Position numbers and translations under genes: made by a program | From: DATHBP01 sp035296085 | GTDB lineage: Bacteria > Actinomycetota > Actinomycetes > Propionibacteriales > Nocardioidaceae | Reading direction: 5' to 3' | NCBI GenBank assembly: GCA_035296085.1 | Contig: DATHBP010000023.1 | Coordinates: 1 to 22,068 of the forward strand | DNA length: 22,068 bases | Shown here: positions 1 through 7,575 of the stretch, piece by piece | How positions within the stretch are numbered: position 1 is the first letter of the stretch | How the letters are laid out: every line of letters starts with the position of its first letter | The notes under the pieces: generated by a model | Databases searched by the model: none | What the model was told of the DNA's origin: nothing | Seen by the model: only the letters and a program-made list of their open reading frames with translations

Positions 1-1
1 T

Positions 2-946
2 GCGGTGGCCAGCATCAAGCCGGGCACGGAGCTGTCGACGTGGACGCAGGACTGCTTCGCGGGCCAGGTGCGGTCGACGTCGGACCTGGTGTCGGAGGTC
101 TGCGACCCCCGGTTCATCAACCCACAGACCGGTCCCTTCTACGTCGAAGGCGCCGAGCCGGGTGACACGCTGGCGGTGCACTTCCGCAGCATCGTCCCCC
201 GCGAGGCCCGCGGTGTCAGCACGACTGTCCCGCTGTTCGGGTCTCTCACCGCGACCCATTTCACCGCGATGCTGCACGACCCCCTGCCCGAGCGCACGTG
301 GATCTACGAGATCGACAACGCCGCCGGCGTGGTGACGTATGACGCCCTGGACTCGCCGTACCAGGTGGACCTTCCGCTCGACCCGATGCACGGCACTGTG
401 GGAGTGGCTCCCGCACTCGGCGAGGTGCGGTCCTCGCTGACCCCCGGCGACTGGGGCGGCAACATGGACACCCCTGAGATGCGCGCCGGCACCACCTGCT
501 ACCTCGGTGTGAACGTCGAGGGAGCGCTGTTCAGCCTCGGCGACGGCCATGCGCGGCAAGGCGAGGGTGAGACGTGCGGCGTTGCGGTCGAGTGCGCGAT
601 GGACACCGTCCTGGTGGTCGATCTCATCAAGGGCGGGTCGCCGACAGCGTGGCCCCGGCTCGAGGATGACCAGTTCGTCATGACGACGGGGTCGGCCAGG
701 CCGTTGGAGGACGCGTTCCGCATCGCCCACAGCGAGATGGTCAACTGGGTCCGGGAGATGACCGGGTTGTCGTCGATGGACGCCTACCAGCTCGTGTCGC
801 AGACCGCCTTGACGCCGATCGCGAACGTCGTAGACAACAACTACACGGTCGTCGCCAAGCTGGCGAAGCGCTACCTGCGCGACACCCAGGTGATGGACGG
901 GATGCACGCACGCCTGCGAGCCGATGCCGTGGGCGGAGCTCACTGA
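2..946 (+). CDS. Acetamidase/formamidase family protein (5' end outside window)
   Basis: This family hydrolyses short amides such as formamide and acetamide to ammonia and the carboxylate in the cytoplasm. The sequence shows the family pattern: a PGTELSTWTQDCFAG strand near the start, the VEGAEPGDTLAVHF motif, a GNMDTPEMRAGTTCYL stretch, and the core GALFSLGDGHARQGEGETCG followed by VECAMD. The C-terminal part (SSMDAYQLVSQTA) is also typical. The first in-window start is a GTG at position 5, but the frame is open to the edge. Family members usually have more residues before the PG-TEL strand, so I infer the true start lies upstream and the gene is truncated by the window. The neighbour is a convergent dioxygenase gene with no obvious link. 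The family is clear; the exact amide substrate is not. Confidence 0.88.
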   Translation, partial: AVASIKPGTELSTWTQDCFAGQVRSTSDLVSEVCDPRFINPQTGPFYVEGAEPGDTLAVHFRSIVPREARGVSTTVPLFGSLTATHFTAMLHDPLPERTWIYEIDNAAGVVTYDALDSPYQVDLPLDPMHGTVGVAPALGEVRSSLTPGDWGGNMDTPEMRAGTTCYLGVNVEGALFSLGDGHARQGEGETCGVAVECAMDTVLVVDLIKGGSPTAWPRLEDDQFVMTTGSARPLEDAFRIAHSEMVNWVREMTGLSSMDAYQLVSQTALTPIANVVDNNYTVVAKLAKRYLRDTQVMDGMHARLRADAVGGAH

Positions 947-950
947 GGGC

Positions 951-970
951 GGTGTGCCGCGGCACCCACC
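951..970. terminator. Weak hairpin in the convergent gap
   Basis: The 51 bp between two convergent stop codons hold a small stem: GGTG pairs with CACC and TGC with GCA around a CGCG loop, with a two-base bulge. There is no T-tract on either strand. A second short repeat (AGGAC ... GTCCT) follows at about 991-1011 across the dioxygenase stop. Location favours a terminator; the structure alone is weak. Confidence 0.25.
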
Positions 971-997
971 GGCTACCCCCGACCCGACCAAGGACTT

Positions 998-2212
998 CTA
1001 GGACTGGTCCTCTGAGGCTCGGACACCAGCGGTGGCAGGCAAGGGCTTGTGGTCGCCGAGTAGTACCCGACGGCGGGCCATCAGATCGTCGTACTCCATG
1101 TAGACGTCTTGGAGGTGGCGCGCGCCGCTAGCCGGGTCGAAGGACAATCGCCCGTGCAAGACGCGGTGTCCGTGCACAGTGAGCAGGTCTCCACTGGCGG
1201 TCTTGAAGGCGACCTTGTACCGGTCGCCCGCGAGCATCCGACCGAGCCTGCGGTAGGCGGAGTAGAACGCCTCGACATCGTCGAAGGCGGCGTCGAGTGG
1301 CTGGGCGAGGTGGTTGGAGAACCGGAAGGTCGAGACGCGCCCTTCGCTGTCGAGCTGGACGATGGGGGCGGTGGCGCGGGTGTCCTCGTCCTCGCTGAAC
1401 ACCTGGAACGTCACCGGCACCCGGCACAGCGTGTCGAACGCGCGCTGGTCCTCGGCGCGCAGGTCGGCCAACACCGCCCAGCCGTCCGTCACGGTGCTCT
1501 CCCCGCCGTTCGCGTCGTTCACCAGGAAGTGCAGCAGCTGGATGCTGGGCGGCCAGTGGTAGCTCGGAAGGTCGGTGTGCGGCTTCAGCTCCGCCGCCGT
1601 GTGCGCCACGCTGTAGCCGGCAGGGTCGTGGCGCACGTTGTGGATCCGCTCGAACGCCGTCTCCCGGACGTGCCCGATCGTCTCGGCGAAGCGCTCGACG
1701 TCGCCCGGTTCCGATGGCGTGTTGCGGACGAGCGCCACGCCGTAGTCCCTCACCGCGTCGAGGTAGGCCAGCTGGCCCTCGTCGGTGCCGACCACCGCGT
1801 CGTGCTCGAAGGTCGGTACCGGGTCCAGGGTCGCGTCCCACAGCGTTGGTGTGTGGCGCCGGGCGGCCCGCGCACGCTCCGAGTAGTCGTACGCGCGCAA
1901 CCATCCGGCCGAGTAGGCCGAGGAATGGCCGTCGTTCCAGGTGATGCGCAACGAGCCGTCGGCGCCGAGCACGGCAGCCAGCGGAGCAGTTTCCGCCCCG
2001 ATGTCTGCGGTGTACACCTGGCGTTCCGTGGTTTGGCCCACCCTGCACTCGCTGCACCAGCAGTTGTCACGGAGCCACACGTAGTGGAAGTGCAACACCT
2101 CGCCGGCAACGGGCACGGCTAGGTGGCGGTCGAGCAACGTCACCCCCGGGCTAGTTGCAGCGGGGGCGGTGACAGTGCTGGTGGCGCTGGTGGCAGTCGC
2201 GGACCCAGTCAT
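998..2212 (-). CDS. Gamma-butyrobetaine dioxygenase-like 2-oxoglutarate/Fe(II) oxygenase
   Basis: The 404-residue product has the two-domain layout of gamma-butyrobetaine hydroxylase, the last step of carnitine synthesis, and of the related trimethyllysine dioxygenase. The N-terminal zinc domain shows C51, C53 and C56 in LRDNCWCSEC and a histidine at about 96 (NDGHSS). The TauD-like domain has the iron triad H212, D214 (HTDLPSYHWPPSIQLLHF) and H353 (VHGHRVLHGR), spaced as in the human enzyme. I chose ATG 2212 because GAGGAG sits just upstream. A longer frame to 2332 exists but runs into the 3' end of the preceding gene and adds non-family sequence. The gene follows the LigD-like gene after 79 bp on the same strand, so readthrough is possible. 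The family is firm. The substrate (butyrobetaine, trimethyllysine or another quaternary amine) is open. Confidence 0.87.
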   Translation of the reverse strand: MTGSATATSATSTVTAPAATSPGVTLLDRHLAVPVAGEVLHFHYVWLRDNCWCSECRVGQTTERQVYTADIGAETAPLAAVLGADGSLRITWNDGHSSAYSAGWLRAYDYSERARAARRHTPTLWDATLDPVPTFEHDAVVGTDEGQLAYLDAVRDYGVALVRNTPSEPGDVERFAETIGHVRETAFERIHNVRHDPAGYSVAHTAAELKPHTDLPSYHWPPSIQLLHFLVNDANGGESTVTDGWAVLADLRAEDQRAFDTLCRVPVTFQVFSEDEDTRATAPIVQLDSEGRVSTFRFSNHLAQPLDAAFDDVEAFYSAYRRLGRMLAGDRYKVAFKTASGDLLTVHGHRVLHGRLSFDPASGARHLQDVYMEYDDLMARRRVLLGDHKPLPATAGVRASEDQS

Positions 2213-2291
2213 GGTGCTCCTCAGGCGTCCGGTCACGGTTTTCGCGATGACTGAAGGCTTCCGCCTGACGCCGCTCCGTGCAAGGACTGCA

Positions 2292-3896
2292 CTAACCCAA
2301 TTGCGGCAGCTTCTGCGAATGGTCCAGTGCACCGGAGAAGAGGTCGCCCTTCTCCGCGATGCGCCCGACGATGCTGCGGATCGTGAAGCCGTCAGGTGTT
2401 AGCCCGGGGTCGTCCAGCTCGTCCCACTCGATCGGAGCGGATACCGGAGCGCCCGGCGCGGGCCGCGGACTGTACGGGGCGACCAAGGTCTTGTTGATGG
2501 CGTTCTGCGTGTAGTCCAGCCGGGCCAGGCCGCCGCGCTCGTTGACGTTCCACTTCCAGCTGACCAGCTCGGGAACCACCACGCCGACGCTCTTGGACAG
2601 CTGCTCAACCCAGGAACGGGTCTCCCGGAAGTCCGGGCCGGGCGCGATGGGTATCCAGATCTGGATGCCTCGCCGGCCGGTCACCTTGGGCCTGCCTACG
2701 ACACCGATGTGCTCGAACGCAGCGCGGTGCAGCCGGGCAAGGACGAGCAGGTCCTCCCAGCGCGTCCGCTCGCCGGGGTCGAGGTCGACGAGCGCGTAGG
2801 TCGGGCTGTGCGGATGGTCGACCTTCGACGTCCAGGCATGCCACTCCAGCGCGCCGAAGTTGGCCGCCCAGACCAAAGCCGCGGGCTCGTCGACCACGAG
2901 GTAGGTGTGCGTCTCCCCAGGGTCTGCGTCGGTGTTGTCCCAGCGCGGCAGCCAGTCGGGTGCGTGCCGGGGCAGCTCCTTGTGCCAGAACCCCTTCGAC
3001 TGCGCCCCGTTGGGGTGGCGGTGCATGTTGAGCGCCCGCCGGCTGAGGTAGGGCAGGAGCGTGGGCGCGATCTGGGCGGAGTAGCGCAGCAGGTCGCGCT
3101 TGGTCACCGGCTCCTCGCCAGGACGTGCTGGGAACAACACCTTGTCGAGGTTGGTGACCTTGAGCTCCCGGCCGAAGACCTGCCAGCTGCCCGAGTCAGC
3201 GAGGACGTCGAGCTGCCCCAGCTCCTCGGGAGTAGCGGCTTTGACCGCGAGTGCCTTGAGCGCGATGGAGGCGCGGGCGGCAGGCAGGTCGGAGCGCCAC
3301 ATCCGGTCGGGATCGGCCTTGACCTCGTCGTTGCTGCGGCCGCTCAACACCGAGCGGGCATGGTCCTCTGCGTTCCATCCCGGGACGGCGTACTCGTCGT
3401 GCTTGTGCAGCAGCAGCCACTCGTCCTTGCCGGACCCAGCTCGGCTTGTCCGGACGAGTACGAACCGGCCCTGGAGCCGCTCACCCCACATGTCGAGGTG
3501 CAGCTCGCCCCTGGAGATCGCGCGGCCAGGATCGGCGAATCGACCGGATGTATCCGGCTCCCAGCGGCCCACGTCCCAGACGATGACGTCGCCGCCGCCG
3601 TACTCCCCGGCCGGGATGACCCCTTCGAAGTCGAAGTACTCCAGCGGGTGGTCCTCGACGTGGAAGGCGGCACGGCGAACGTCGGGGTCCAAGGTCGGTC
3701 CCTTCGGCACCGCCCAGCTCGCCAGCACACCGTCGACCTCCAGGCGGAAGTCGTAGTGCAGGCGTCGGGCGCGATGGCGCTGGACGACGAAGAGCCGGGA
3801 GGCCGCACCGCCGACGTCGGCACGGGCTTCGCCCGACGGCTCCGGCGTCCGCGAGAAGTCCCGCTTGCGCCGGTAGGCGAGCAGGGGGTCGTTCAT
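2292..3896 (-). CDS. LigD-like protein: 3'-phosphoesterase + primase-type polymerase, no ligase domain
   Basis: The 534-residue product combines two of the three activities of bacterial NHEJ ligase D. Residues about 1-180 are the phosphoesterase, which trims 3'-phosphates and ribonucleotides at breaks. H41, H47, D49, R51, H83 and Y87 match, with an offset of one, the catalytic set described for Pseudomonas LigD. Residues about 235-534 are the archaeo-eukaryotic-primase polymerase, with the metal-binding pair D371 and D373 (ALVDLDPG) and D461 (RLDYTQNAINKTLVAPYSPR). No ATP-dependent ligase motif occurs between or after them, and no Ku gene is in the window. The order PE-POL looks like PE-LIG-POL with the ligase missing. 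Start ATG 3896 overlaps the upstream stop as ATGA, so translation is probably coupled. A ligase partner would have to be encoded elsewhere. Confidence 0.9.
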   Translation of the reverse strand: MNDPLLAYRRKRDFSRTPEPSGEARADVGGAASRLFVVQRHRARRLHYDFRLEVDGVLASWAVPKGPTLDPDVRRAAFHVEDHPLEYFDFEGVIPAGEYGGGDVIVWDVGRWEPDTSGRFADPGRAISRGELHLDMWGERLQGRFVLVRTSRAGSGKDEWLLLHKHDEYAVPGWNAEDHARSVLSGRSNDEVKADPDRMWRSDLPAARASIALKALAVKAATPEELGQLDVLADSGSWQVFGRELKVTNLDKVLFPARPGEEPVTKRDLLRYSAQIAPTLLPYLSRRALNMHRHPNGAQSKGFWHKELPRHAPDWLPRWDNTDADPGETHTYLVVDEPAALVWAANFGALEWHAWTSKVDHPHSPTYALVDLDPGERTRWEDLLVLARLHRAAFEHIGVVGRPKVTGRRGIQIWIPIAPGPDFRETRSWVEQLSKSVGVVVPELVSWKWNVNERGGLARLDYTQNAINKTLVAPYSPRPAPGAPVSAPIEWDELDDPGLTPDGFTIRSIVGRIAEKGDLFSGALDHSQKLPQLG

Positions 3897-4633
3897 CGAG
3901 CCGCCTCGGCCATGAGCCGTGGCGGTCCGATCGTGGCGCTGACGCCCGGTGACCACAGCACACTGACCGGCGGTCCGAGCGAGGCGGGCAAGCCCGCAGC
4001 GGCCACCAGCTCGTCGCTCCAGCTCAGCAGCTCGGCCGAGTGCAGCGGCCAGGGCTGGTGTTCCGCGGCGCACCACAGGCTGCGCCCGAACGCGGACCAG
4101 TGCAGCGACCAGCGTGCGGTGAGGAAGTGGTCGAAGCTGGTCGGTGACGTGAGTGCGCTGCCGGTGCGGACGGCGAACCGAGTCGCCGCGCCGCCTTGCG
4201 GCCAGCGGCGACGACCGTCGTACGAGAGGACTCCGTCTCTTCTGCTGCTCCGGCCCGCCCACCACATGTAGGGCAGGCGGTACCCCGCCCGCGCCACCAA
4301 AGTGGGAAGCAGCCGGCCGGCGTCGAGGGAGCAGAACACGATGCCGCGCCGGCCCGCCCGGTCGACGGAGTACAACCGGACGTTGATCTCCGGGAACGCT
4401 CCCACGTAGGGCAGCGGGAGCTTGCCCGGCAGCGCCACGCGGATGCCGAGACCGATCAGGCCGACAAACGTACGGCCCTCGAACACGTCGGGCTCGACGC
4501 CAGCGGGGAGATGGCGGCGTGCCTCGTCGAGCGGGATCTCCCAGTGCAGGAAGACGACGTCGCGCCAGTCCTGCCGCATGGTGACGAGGCGTACGGGCCG
4601 AGGTGGCGTCGCACTGATCGGCTCGACCGGCAT
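3893..4633 (-). CDS. DUF2071 (YqjF-like) family protein
   Basis: The 246-residue product matches the DUF2071/YqjF pattern. It has MRQDWRDVVFLHWEIP followed by LPAGVEPDVFEGRTFVGLI near the N-terminus, then VGAFPEINVRLYSVD, RRGIVFCSLDAGRL and RLPYMWW. The family is related in fold to acetoacetate decarboxylase-like proteins, but its function is unknown and I do not assign one. ATG 4633 is 13 nt after the stop of the upstream membrane-protein gene, with only a GAGAG purine run before it. An internal ATG at 4579 (MRQDW) is an alternative, and the family domain begins there. The 3' end overlaps the LigD-like start as ATGA, placing it in one operon with DNA repair. Confidence 0.82.
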   Translation of the reverse strand: MPVEPISATPPRPVRLVTMRQDWRDVVFLHWEIPLDEARRHLPAGVEPDVFEGRTFVGLIGLGIRVALPGKLPLPYVGAFPEINVRLYSVDRAGRRGIVFCSLDAGRLLPTLVARAGYRLPYMWWAGRSSRRDGVLSYDGRRRWPQGGAATRFAVRTGSALTSPTSFDHFLTARWSLHWSAFGRSLWCAAEHQPWPLHSAELLSWSDELVAAAGLPASLGPPVSVLWSPGVSATIGPPRLMAEAAR

Positions 4634-4646
4634 TGGCGGTGGGCTC

Positions 4647-5321
4647 TCAGCTGCCGAACATCGGGACGTGCCGTGTCGCCAGCAGCCCGGCGACGCCAAC
4701 CGCAAAGGCTACGGTCGCCCACAGGGAGCCGGTCCGGCGGACCACGAGCGCGAGCACGATGGCGCCGACAGCCATCTGCCCGATCCAGTACGCAGGCTCG
4801 CTCGTGTCTCGGACCGTCAGGTAGGCGGCGAGCCCCTCTCCACTCACGATGCCGGCCACGAGCCCACCACCGACAGCGCCTAGCGTCGCCCTGCGCGCCC
4901 GGAGGTAGTAGCCGGCCATACCCGCCAACGGACCGAAGACGACGCCGGCGGTGAGCCAGAAGGCAACGGTCGATGGAGCTGACGGGAAGCCGCGCATCGC
5001 AGCGATCACGACGTAGCCCATCTCAAGACCGACGAGGGCGAGGGCGCCACACAGGCAGGCCACCCACACGGTGCGAGCCAACAGCGCCAGCCCGAAGGCG
5101 ATCAGCACCCAGGGTGCTCCGGAGTTCGCGAGCGGATGCAGCGCGTCCGGGAGGTGAGTCTGGCCCAGCTGCGTGAGGCCACCGACGACGAAGCCACCCG
5201 CTGCTGACGCTGCCAACGCGGCCCCTGGAGGCAGTCCCCCACTGACGTCCGGGCCAGCGCCGGCGACCGCATCCGCGTCCACGTACGTCACCGGATCGAC
5301 TGTACGACGCGGTGTGCTCAC
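4647..5321 (-). CDS. DUF6518-like integral membrane protein
   Basis: The 224-residue protein has about six hydrophobic segments after a polar N-terminus of about 30 residues. The segment VVGGLTQLGQTHLPDALHP followed by LANSGAPWVLIAF and a later MAGYYLRARR resembles DUF6518, an uncharacterised actinobacterial membrane family. I place the start at GTG 5321 because it overlaps the upstream peptidase stop as GTGA, a typical coupled start; the frame also extends to 5363. The gene is the second of the 6370-2292 operon. No substrate-binding or catalytic motif is visible, so it could be a small transporter-like or structural membrane protein. Confidence 0.75.
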   Translation of the reverse strand: MSTPRRTVDPVTYVDADAVAGAGPDVSGGLPPGAALAASAAGGFVVGGLTQLGQTHLPDALHPLANSGAPWVLIAFGLALLARTVWVACLCGALALVGLEMGYVVIAAMRGFPSAPSTVAFWLTAGVVFGPLAGMAGYYLRARRATLGAVGGGLVAGIVSGEGLAAYLTVRDTSEPAYWIGQMAVGAIVLALVVRRTGSLWATVAFAVGVAGLLATRHVPMFGS

Positions 5322-6370
5322 CGCCCGTCGGCCGGCTCGATGCCCCCGCCTTCGGGCGTCCACCTGAGCCCGAGGAGCTCGTCCAGCTCAGCCTGGACGT
5401 CGGACAGCTCCTCGAGCAGCGCTTCGGCGGGTGGGATCTCACCTGCGGTGACCCGCCGGCGTACCGCCTCCACCGCCAGCCGGTGCGCCACGTCGAGGGC
5501 GTCCTCGACCGCACATTCCACGTCGGGGACGATGCCGGTCGCCTCCCAGTTGGCGCCGGTGGCGGCGTGTCGGACGACGGCGGTGGGCACTCGCACTACG
5601 ACATGTGGGTCGACCACGTAGACGTCGACCGGGTTGGCCGCCCCGGCGGTCGTCGCACCGACGAGGGTCGCCCGTCCCGCCGCCCGTAGGTCGTAGGCGA
5701 GCTCCTCGCAGCCGGAGACCGTGCGGCGACTGATCAGGGCGAAGACCGGCACATCACCGGGCACGCTCGGGTTCGCGCCTGCGTCGGTGGCGGTGCGCTC
5801 CACCACCGAACCCGCCCGGTCGATCACCTCGATCAGCGGTGTCCCGCCGGGAAGCAGATGCCCGAGGAAGTACGCGACCCCGCTCGGAGCCCCACCGGTC
5901 GTGCGGCGCAGATCGATCATCAATGCACTGCAGCGGGCCAGAAACGCGAAGGCGGCGTCGACAACGGCCGCAGTGCCCTCGGGCTCGTCAATGCTGCGGA
6001 CCACCATCAGGCCGACATTGCCGCGAAGCCGCTCGACCCTGTCGAACCCGTGGTTGTCCAGCGCCTCCTTCGCCCAATAGGCGGCCATGAAGTCCGGGTC
6101 GTCCCAGTCGCTGGTGTCGGACGCCTCACGTACGAGCTCGCTCCACCGCACTTGCAGGTGCAGGTCCGGCAACACTGCCTGCAGATCCGCGGTGAGCTGC
6201 GGAGCCAGCTCGGGGGCGAAGGGGACGGCGTCGTACGCCCCGCCGCCGAGCCGTCTCCGCAGCGCAGCGGCTGCCCGCGCGCCGTCGCCGGCGTCGACGT
6301 AGCGGGTCTCGACGCACGCCGCGACGGCCTCGACGACCGCTCCCACTTGAGGGGTCCCCTCGACGTGCAT
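5318..6370 (-). CDS. S41 (C-terminal-processing/IRBP-like) family peptidase
   Basis: The 350-residue product has an N-terminal helical region (about 1-100, as in S41 peptidases with the IRBP-type N-domain) and the S41 core. The core includes NVGLMVV, LMIDLRRTTGGAPSGVAYFLGHLL, and the nucleophile region ISRRTVSGCEELAYDL with S219 as the likely catalytic serine, then ATLVGATTAGAANPVD and GIVPDVECAVEDAL. No signal peptide or PDZ domain is seen, so it appears cytoplasmic, unlike classical Ctp proteases. ATG 6370 is chosen because the longer frame to 6745 encodes non-family sequence and overlaps the divergent gene. A TAGAAC -10-like box lies 13 nt upstream. It is the first gene of the operon ending in the LigD-like gene. 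Confidence 0.8.
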   Translation of the reverse strand: MHVEGTPQVGAVVEAVAACVETRYVDAGDGARAAAALRRRLGGGAYDAVPFAPELAPQLTADLQAVLPDLHLQVRWSELVREASDTSDWDDPDFMAAYWAKEALDNHGFDRVERLRGNVGLMVVRSIDEPEGTAAVVDAAFAFLARCSALMIDLRRTTGGAPSGVAYFLGHLLPGGTPLIEVIDRAGSVVERTATDAGANPSVPGDVPVFALISRRTVSGCEELAYDLRAAGRATLVGATTAGAANPVDVYVVDPHVVVRVPTAVVRHAATGANWEATGIVPDVECAVEDALDVAHRLAVEAVRRRVTAGEIPPAEALLEELSDVQAELDELLGLRWTPEGGGIEPADGR

Positions 6371-6448
6371 GGGCTGCACCACCGTTCTAGGCCCTATGCC
6401 CCTGATTGCCACTTGCGGACGTCCCGCCAGGTTAAGCAGGCTGGGGGC

Positions 6449-6961
6449 ATGGCGGCTCTGCAGTCCCCTCGGTTCGCAGGCATCGACGTACTGCAAGCCT
6501 GCTTGGACGGCCTGCACCGGATGATGGAGCCTGAGACCGGTATCGCCGTTCAGCGCGTCCAGCAAGCCCTGATCGACCTGGGCTACCCCATCCCCAGCGG
6601 CGCGACCGGGAACTTCCTCCACCAGACCGGGGCGGCAGTCGTCGCCTTCAAGCGAGATCACTCCCTCGTACCGGATGATCCGGTCGTCGGCCCCGGCACG
6701 ATGTCTGCTCTCGACCGCGACATCGTCGACTTCGACGCCAGCCATCCCTCGAGCTCACCCGGCGATCCCCCAGCCGGCAGCCACTGTTGGGTCGCGCCCG
6801 GCACCGACGTCGAACGTGACGGCCGGCCGGGTCTGCTCGTCGAGTGGCGTTCGGCCGCGGCCGGATGGGAAGGTCGCGTCGTCTACCTGTCTCAGCGTGG
6901 CAAGGAGGACTGGACGGTTGTCGAGACCTGGGTGCCCGCCGACCGGGTGACGCCGGCCTGA
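6449..6961 (+). CDS. Peptidoglycan-binding-like domain protein
   Basis: The 170-residue product contains a PG_binding_1-like three-helix repeat at about residues 30-90. The pattern is a VQRVQQALIDLGY helix, an ATGNF turn, the AVVAFKRDHSL helix, then VVGPGTMSALD. This domain usually binds peptidoglycan in cell-wall hydrolases. Here there is no signal peptide, membrane helix or hydrolase domain. After a Pro/Ser-rich linker (about 98-110) comes a compact region of about 60 residues rich in W and V (WEGRVVYLSQRG, TVVETWVP) that I do not recognise. ATG 6449 has only a run of G upstream as a possible ribosome site. It is divergent from the S41 peptidase gene, 78 bp away. Function unknown. Confidence 0.72.
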   Translation: MAALQSPRFAGIDVLQACLDGLHRMMEPETGIAVQRVQQALIDLGYPIPSGATGNFLHQTGAAVVAFKRDHSLVPDDPVVGPGTMSALDRDIVDFDASHPSSSPGDPPAGSHCWVAPGTDVERDGRPGLLVEWRSAAAGWEGRVVYLSQRGKEDWTVVETWVPADRVTPA

Positions 6962-7013
6962 CCGACCACAACCCCGTCCGGCCGCTCTCGCGTCGGGGCC
7001 GATTTGGACGAGT

Positions 7014-7038
7014 GGCTCACAGCAGAGGATGCTGAGCC
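7014..7038 (+). terminator. Hairpin between two + strand genes
   Basis: GGCTCA and GCA pair with TGC and TGAGCC around a GAGGA loop, leaving a two-base bulge. That is nine base pairs. It lies 53 nt after the upstream stop and 33 nt before the next ATG, with no T-run following. It could end the upstream transcript or sit in the 5' leader of the downstream gene. Confidence 0.35.
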
Positions 7039-7070
7039 CCGACATTCATCACACGCAGCAGGAGGATCGA

Positions 7071-7499
7071 ATGGCAGGGTTCGTCCAGATCATCGAGTTC
7101 AAGACGTCCCGGATCGACGAAGTCCGTCAGCTCGTGGACGAGATGCGTTTGCAAGAGGGCCCGGTCGGCTCGTTGCGCGGTACGGCCGCTGCTGACCGCG
7201 ACCGTCCCGGCTACTACCTCAACATCGTCGAGTTCGACTCCTATGAGTCGGCAATGGAGAACTCCGCTCGTCCGGAGATCAGCCGGTTCTCCGCGCGCAT
7301 GGCCGCGTTGTGCGACGAGCCCCCGCGGTTCTACAACCTTGATGTGGTCGAGACCTGGGAAGGCGAGTCAGGTGGCCCGTCGATGAAGACGGTCGTCGCC
7401 GGCGCGGCCACGGCAGCTGCGGGTGTGGCTGCGGTCGCGGCAGTCAAGAGCCGGTCCGGCGGCGACTCGGACCAGCGAGACGATGCCGCGGCCGAATGA
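7071..7499 (+). CDS. Dimeric alpha/beta-barrel (ABM-like) protein with C-terminal membrane anchor
   Basis: The 142-residue product begins with a ferredoxin-like fold typical of the antibiotic-biosynthesis-monooxygenase/dimeric-barrel superfamily. It shows strand MAGFVQIIEFKTS, helix IDEVRQLVDEM, strand YYLNIVEFDSYESAMENS and strand PPRFYNLDVVETWEG. After residue 105 a hydrophobic Ala/Val helix (KTVVAGAATAAAGVAAVAAV) and a charged acidic tail follow, which suggests a C-terminal anchor with the barrel in the cytoplasm. ATG 7071 is preceded by GGAGG with ideal spacing, which decides this start. No catalytic residue can be named. The protein could bind a small ligand or haem rather than act as a monooxygenase. 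Confidence 0.75.
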   Translation: MAGFVQIIEFKTSRIDEVRQLVDEMRLQEGPVGSLRGTAAADRDRPGYYLNIVEFDSYESAMENSARPEISRFSARMAALCDEPPRFYNLDVVETWEGESGGPSMKTVVAGAATAAAGVAAVAAVKSRSGGDSDQRDDAAAE

Positions 7500-7519
7500 T
7501 TACCTGCTGAGCCGGCTGT

Positions 7520-7564
7520 TCGGTCGCCGCCACCACCGCGACATCGCCCCGGTCTGGCGACCGA
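7520..7564. terminator. Probable bidirectional terminator between convergent genes
   Basis: A perfect 9-bp inverted repeat, TCGGTCGCC (7520-7528) and GGCGACCGA (7556-7564), with a 27-nt GC-rich loop fills the 76-bp convergent gap. It lacks a T-tract, as is common for actinobacterial terminators, and can form on either transcript. Confidence 0.45.
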
Positions 7565-7575
7565 GCACCGCCCCG

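Noticed and set aside
1109..2122. Long + strand open frame (337 codons) opposite the dioxygenase gene
   Set aside because: It is the antisense shadow of a gene with clear family motifs, is rich in Arg/Val/Gly repeats and has no recognisable domain or ribosome site.
2278..2292. GTGCA ... TGCAC inverted repeat just after the LigD-like gene
   Set aside because: Five-base arms with a five-base loop and no T-run; too weak to call a terminator or operator, although it lies in the 79-bp gap before the dioxygenase gene.
2709..4271. 520-codon + strand frame opposite the LigD-like and DUF2071 genes
   Set aside because: High-GC antisense shadow; the opposite strand carries all conserved catalytic motifs.
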